24,595 nucleotides of DNA, taken from contig DAOVQG010000030.1 of assembly GCA_030628805.1 (NCBI GenBank), positions 1-24,595 of the forward strand. Reading direction: 5' to 3'. The translations under genes and the position numbers were made by a program. Below the pieces are notes generated by a model. It saw nothing but the letters and a program-made list of their open reading frames with translations. It made no database searches and was not told where the DNA came from. Position 1 is the first letter of the stretch; every line of letters begins with the position of its first letter. This document shows, one piece after another, positions 22,059-24,595 of the stretch. Origin of the DNA: JAGMDK01 sp023128695 (GTDB taxonomy: Bacteria > Planctomycetota > Phycisphaerae > UBA1845 > Fen-1342).

Positions 22059-23030
22059 ATGAGACGAAGCACCTTGGTCGCCCTCACAGTGATCGTTAGC
22101 CTGGGTGTGGTGAGCGCCGAGGCCGGACTGTGGCAAGACATTTACCTCGGTCTGAATTACGCCGCCACGCCCACCGGCTCGCCCGTTTTCACCACCGCCG
22201 ACGGCACGCAGGTCAACGGGGCCCGTTCCGGACGGGTGCGGATCGTTCCCAATGGGGTCGTCGGGCGCGGCTACCGGGTCGAGTTCGACCGCGCGTTCGG
22301 GGTCGATTCACGCGGGCGTCCCGAGACGCTCCGCTTCGCCTGCGGCGCCGAACTCATGCTCCAAGGCAGCATCCAGGCCACGGCCGGCTACACGACCGGC
22401 TTCAATGACAAATACAAGTGCGGCCACGCCGAGATGACCGTGAACAACCTGCACTATGGCCTGCGAACCAAGGCCGGCCTGCAAGACGTCGAGCTGTTCG
22501 GCACCCTCGACCTGATCAACGCCCTGGAGATCAACCCGCTCGGGTTCTACAGCCTCCGCCTTAACATCAGCAATACAAATTCACGCTTAGAACTCGACGG
22601 CCTGGTCATCCGCGACGAAAAGGACATCAACTTCGACATCGGCCCCATCGTGGTCGAGGGGAACATCTTCGTCGACGCAACCCTGGCTCTGCTGACCAGT
22701 CTGGGCGTGGATGTTTCCGAACTGGAACAGATTTTCCCCCAATCGCCGATTGACCGCATCGACGACGCCATCGCGGAGCAGCTTCAGACCACCGTCGTGG
22801 CCGGCGAACTAGCCGAAGCCGACCTGGCCCCGTTGCTGCTGGACAGCGTTTTTCAACAGGACGAGGATGCGCTCCAACAATTGGTCGAGGAATTGATCGC
22901 GTCCTCGGGCGACCTCACCGACGGCACGGCCGCGAAAACGGGACCGGAACCCGGGGCCGTGCCGGAACCCGGCACCCTGCTGCTGGTGCTCGGCGGCGCC
23001 ACCTTGTGGTGCGCAAAACGCCGCCGCTGA
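22059..23030 (+). CDS. PEP-CTERM sorting-domain surface protein
   Basis: A 323-residue exported protein. The signal peptide spans about 1-23 (STLVALTVIVSLGVVSAEA). The C-terminus is a classic PEP-CTERM signal at 301-323: VPEPGTLLLVLGGATLWCAK and RRR, that is, the PEP motif, a hydrophobic stretch and a basic tail. These are processed by an exosortase and sent to the cell surface or an extracellular matrix. The region between has no recognised domain and looks beta-rich (LFGTLDLINALEINPLGFYS, LELDGLVIRDEKDINFDIGP). The ATG at 22059 has AAAGGA about eight bases upstream and opens directly into the signal peptide. No exosortase is in the window. It converges with the GT2 gene across 25 bases. Confidence 0.85.
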   Translation: MRRSTLVALTVIVSLGVVSAEAGLWQDIYLGLNYAATPTGSPVFTTADGTQVNGARSGRVRIVPNGVVGRGYRVEFDRAFGVDSRGRPETLRFACGAELMLQGSIQATAGYTTGFNDKYKCGHAEMTVNNLHYGLRTKAGLQDVELFGTLDLINALEINPLGFYSLRLNISNTNSRLELDGLVIRDEKDINFDIGPIVVEGNIFVDATLALLTSLGVDVSELEQIFPQSPIDRIDDAIAEQLQTTVVAGELAEADLAPLLLDSVFQQDEDALQQLVEELIASSGDLTDGTAAKTGPEPGAVPEPGTLLLVLGGATLWCAKRRR

Positions 23031-23055
23031 ACTCCGTCCGATTCCCTTCCTCTTG

Positions 23056-24027
23056 TCAAGCGCGGCGAATGGTCTCGATGATAAACAGCGGCCGCCCTTT
23101 GCTCTGTTCGTAGAGGCGGCCCAGGTACGCGCCCAGCACGCCCAGCACGAATAGTTGGACACTGCTGAACAAGGCCATGACGCCCAGGACGGCGAGCCGG
23201 CCCGCCCCGGCATGACTCCGCAGCCCGGCGACCACAGCCCAGACCAGCAGCAGTAACCCAACCAGCACCGCAAGCAATCCAAGGATGTTGGCCAGTTTCA
23301 GCGGCCAGGTGGAAAAAGAGACCAGCGCGTCCATGGCCAGACGGAACATCTTGCGGAAGGGGTATTTGGTTTCGCCGGCAAAGCGGGCGTCGCGGTCGAA
23401 CAGAAACGGTTCCTGCCGAAAGCCGATCCAACTGACCATCCCACGGATGAAGCGGTGCTGCTCGGGCATGGCTTGGAGGACATCCAACGCTGGCCGGCTG
23501 ATTAACCGGAAATCGCCGGTGTCCGCGGGGATGGGTGTCTCGCTGAGCCGGTTGAGAACCCGGTAGAAGGCCGCCGCGGTCCAGAGCTTGAACCGGCTCT
23601 CGCCGGCGCGGTGCCGCCGCTGGCCGTAGACCACGTCGGCCCCGCGGTCCATGATCTCCAGCATCTGGGGCAGATGTTCGGGAGAATCCTGCAAATCGGC
23701 GTCGATGATCAGCACCCTCCCGCCGCGGCAGACGCTCAGACCGGCGGTCAGTGCCAACTGGTGCCCGTGGTTGCGGGACAGCTTCACTAGCACCAAGTGC
23801 GGATCGTGCTCAGCCAGCTCATTCATCAATCGCCACGTGGCGTCCTTGGAACCGTCATCCACCAGCACGATCTCATAGCTCTGCGTGAGCTGCTCACAGA
23901 CGGTCGACATCCGGCGGTGAAACTCCGACAGCACTTCTTCTTCGTTAAAGCACGGTGCGACGACCGACAGGGCCGGCCGATCGTTTGAGTCGGCTGCTGG
24001 GTTCGGGTGGTCCACGGGCTCTGTCAT
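23056..24027 (-). CDS. GT2 glycosyltransferase, polyprenyl-phosphate type (DPM1/GtrB-like)
   Basis: A 323-residue membrane-anchored family 2 glycosyltransferase. LSVVAPCFNEEEVL (20-33) opens the GT-A fold, VLVDDGSKDAT (54-64) binds the nucleotide, and DADLQDSPE (109-117) carries the metal-binding aspartates. QHRFIRGMVSWIGF and the RFAGETKYPFRKM segment are typical of dolichyl/undecaprenyl-phosphate sugar transferases. Two C-terminal membrane helices (about 247-272 and 280-305) end in LYEQSKGRPLF. Relatives (GtrB, ArnC, DPM1) move a sugar from an NDP-sugar to undecaprenyl phosphate for later transfer to a glycan or protein. The sugar is unknown. The ATG at 24027 has GAGGAAG upstream. It may serve surface glycosylation like the CDP-sugar operon, but the two are 19 kb apart. 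Confidence 0.87.
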   Translation of the reverse strand: MTEPVDHPNPAADSNDRPALSVVAPCFNEEEVLSEFHRRMSTVCEQLTQSYEIVLVDDGSKDATWRLMNELAEHDPHLVLVKLSRNHGHQLALTAGLSVCRGGRVLIIDADLQDSPEHLPQMLEIMDRGADVVYGQRRHRAGESRFKLWTAAAFYRVLNRLSETPIPADTGDFRLISRPALDVLQAMPEQHRFIRGMVSWIGFRQEPFLFDRDARFAGETKYPFRKMFRLAMDALVSFSTWPLKLANILGLLAVLVGLLLLVWAVVAGLRSHAGAGRLAVLGVMALFSSVQLFVLGVLGAYLGRLYEQSKGRPLFIIETIRRA

Positions 24028-24250
24028 TCCGGGCTCTTCCTCGACTGATAACCGGGATGCGGTTAAGCAATCACGATAGCGTGCCTCGATCCGCGTCGCC
24101 AGTGAGACGCACGTCGCCTAGCAATCCGGGTAGTGTAACCCTATGTTGTGGTATTTGATTTTTTGGGGCTCACGACGTCTCTCGCATTCGGGACCGTCCC
24201 GCACGATCGAGACCTGCGTTTATCGCTTTGGTGCGGTTTACAGCACTTGA

Positions 24251-24595
24251 TTACGGTTTCCCCGCGCTTACCCGATGCACCAACGCCGTATCCGTCCCGC
24301 CGGGCGTGGTCGGTTTGGTCGAGGTGACGACCACAATCAGTTCGCCCGGGGCGGCCAGGTGGCGTTCGAGTAACAAACCGTCGAGGGCGGCCGCCATCTT
24401 GGCGGGGTGGTCCAGCGGCTCGACACGGATCGGGATAACGCCAAACAGCAGGTTCATTTGTCGATACACACGCTCGTTATACGTCAGTCCGACCACGGGC
24501 ATCGGCAGACGATGCGTGGCGACCCGCCGGACGGTCGCGCCGGTCGCCGACCAGACGGCCACCAGCCGGGCTTGCAGGTCCAGGGCCGCCTGCAC
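24251..24595 (-). CDS. pyk: Pyruvate kinase, C-terminal part (runs off the window)
   Basis: The last 114 residues of a protein whose start lies beyond the right edge. The segment matches the C-terminal allosteric domain of pyruvate kinase: ARLVAVWSATGATVRRVATH, then LPMPVVGLTYNERVYRQMNL, GVIPIRV, ELIVVVTST, and the closing PGGTDTALVHRV, equivalent to the PGTTN...VHRV end of the family. Pyruvate kinase makes pyruvate and ATP from phosphoenolpyruvate and ADP. The catalytic barrel is not visible, so intactness cannot be judged. The apparent internal ATG at the edge is not the start. About 220 bases without a recognisable feature separate it from the GT2 gene. Confidence 0.82.
   Translation of the reverse strand: MQAALDLQARLVAVWSATGATVRRVATHRLPMPVVGLTYNERVYRQMNLLFGVIPIRVEPLDHPAKMAAALDGLLLERHLAAPGELIVVVTSTKPTTPGGTDTALVHRVSAGKP

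Noticed and set aside
1..24595. tRNA, rRNA, riboswitch, phage or integrase signatures
   Set aside because: I looked for tRNA-like cloverleaf ends, rRNA stretches and recombinase motifs on both strands by eye and found none convincing; a covariance-model scan would be needed to exclude small RNAs.

Overview
The window looks like a chromosomal segment of a high-GC bacterium of the Planctomycetota, most likely a relative of the Phycisphaerae. The clues are: a PEP-CTERM surface protein; a remnant of a pseudopilin-type protein ending in an ADGHVEF tail; a small membrane protein with the CGYNLR...GRCPECG ribbon; a PQQ-propeller remnant next to a secreted TPR protein; a HEAT-repeat secreted protein; and many GC-rich intergenic palindromes. 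The placement rests on these family patterns, not on a marker gene.

Layout. 368-3497 (+) is a tightly coupled CDP-deoxysugar operon: rfbF, rfbG and a sugar C-methyltransferase, joined by two ATGA overlaps. A repeat-filled gap of about 380 bp separates it from a DegT/DnrJ/EryC1-family aminotransferase (3881-4990). Together they could make a CDP-linked, C-branched and/or amino deoxyhexose for a surface glycan. A sodium:solute symporter (5276-6979, +) and a POT-family peptide transporter with a very large soluble insertion (7135-9108, -) converge on a palindromic element. Next come an 83-residue unknown ORF and an XRE-family HTH protein, each behind a very similar promoter-like sequence.

10373-12092 is a gene graveyard holding a frameshifted secreted TPR protein, the C-terminal part of a PQQ propeller, and the C-terminal part of a pseudopilin in opposite orientation. 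It is followed by a tandemly expanded palindromic repeat.

The main surprise is at 12417-15781 (-): an intact, translationally coupled gatE-gatD pair. This is the glutamyl-tRNA(Gln) amidotransferase type classically regarded as archaeal, here set among bacterial genes.

The rest holds a zinc-ribbon membrane protein, a secreted alpha/beta hydrolase, a membrane-anchored endonuclease/exonuclease/phosphatase-family protein, an 800-residue HEAT-repeat protein, the PEP-CTERM protein, a polyprenyl-phosphate-type GT2 glycosyltransferase, and the 3' end of pyruvate kinase running off the right edge.

Repeats are a second theme. A 157-bp MITE-like element at 3604-3760 sits inside one copy of a longer dispersed repeat. 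The second copy of that repeat, at 17864-18049, lacks the insertion and so works as an internal empty-site control: it indicates insertion into CTAG with a 4-bp duplication.
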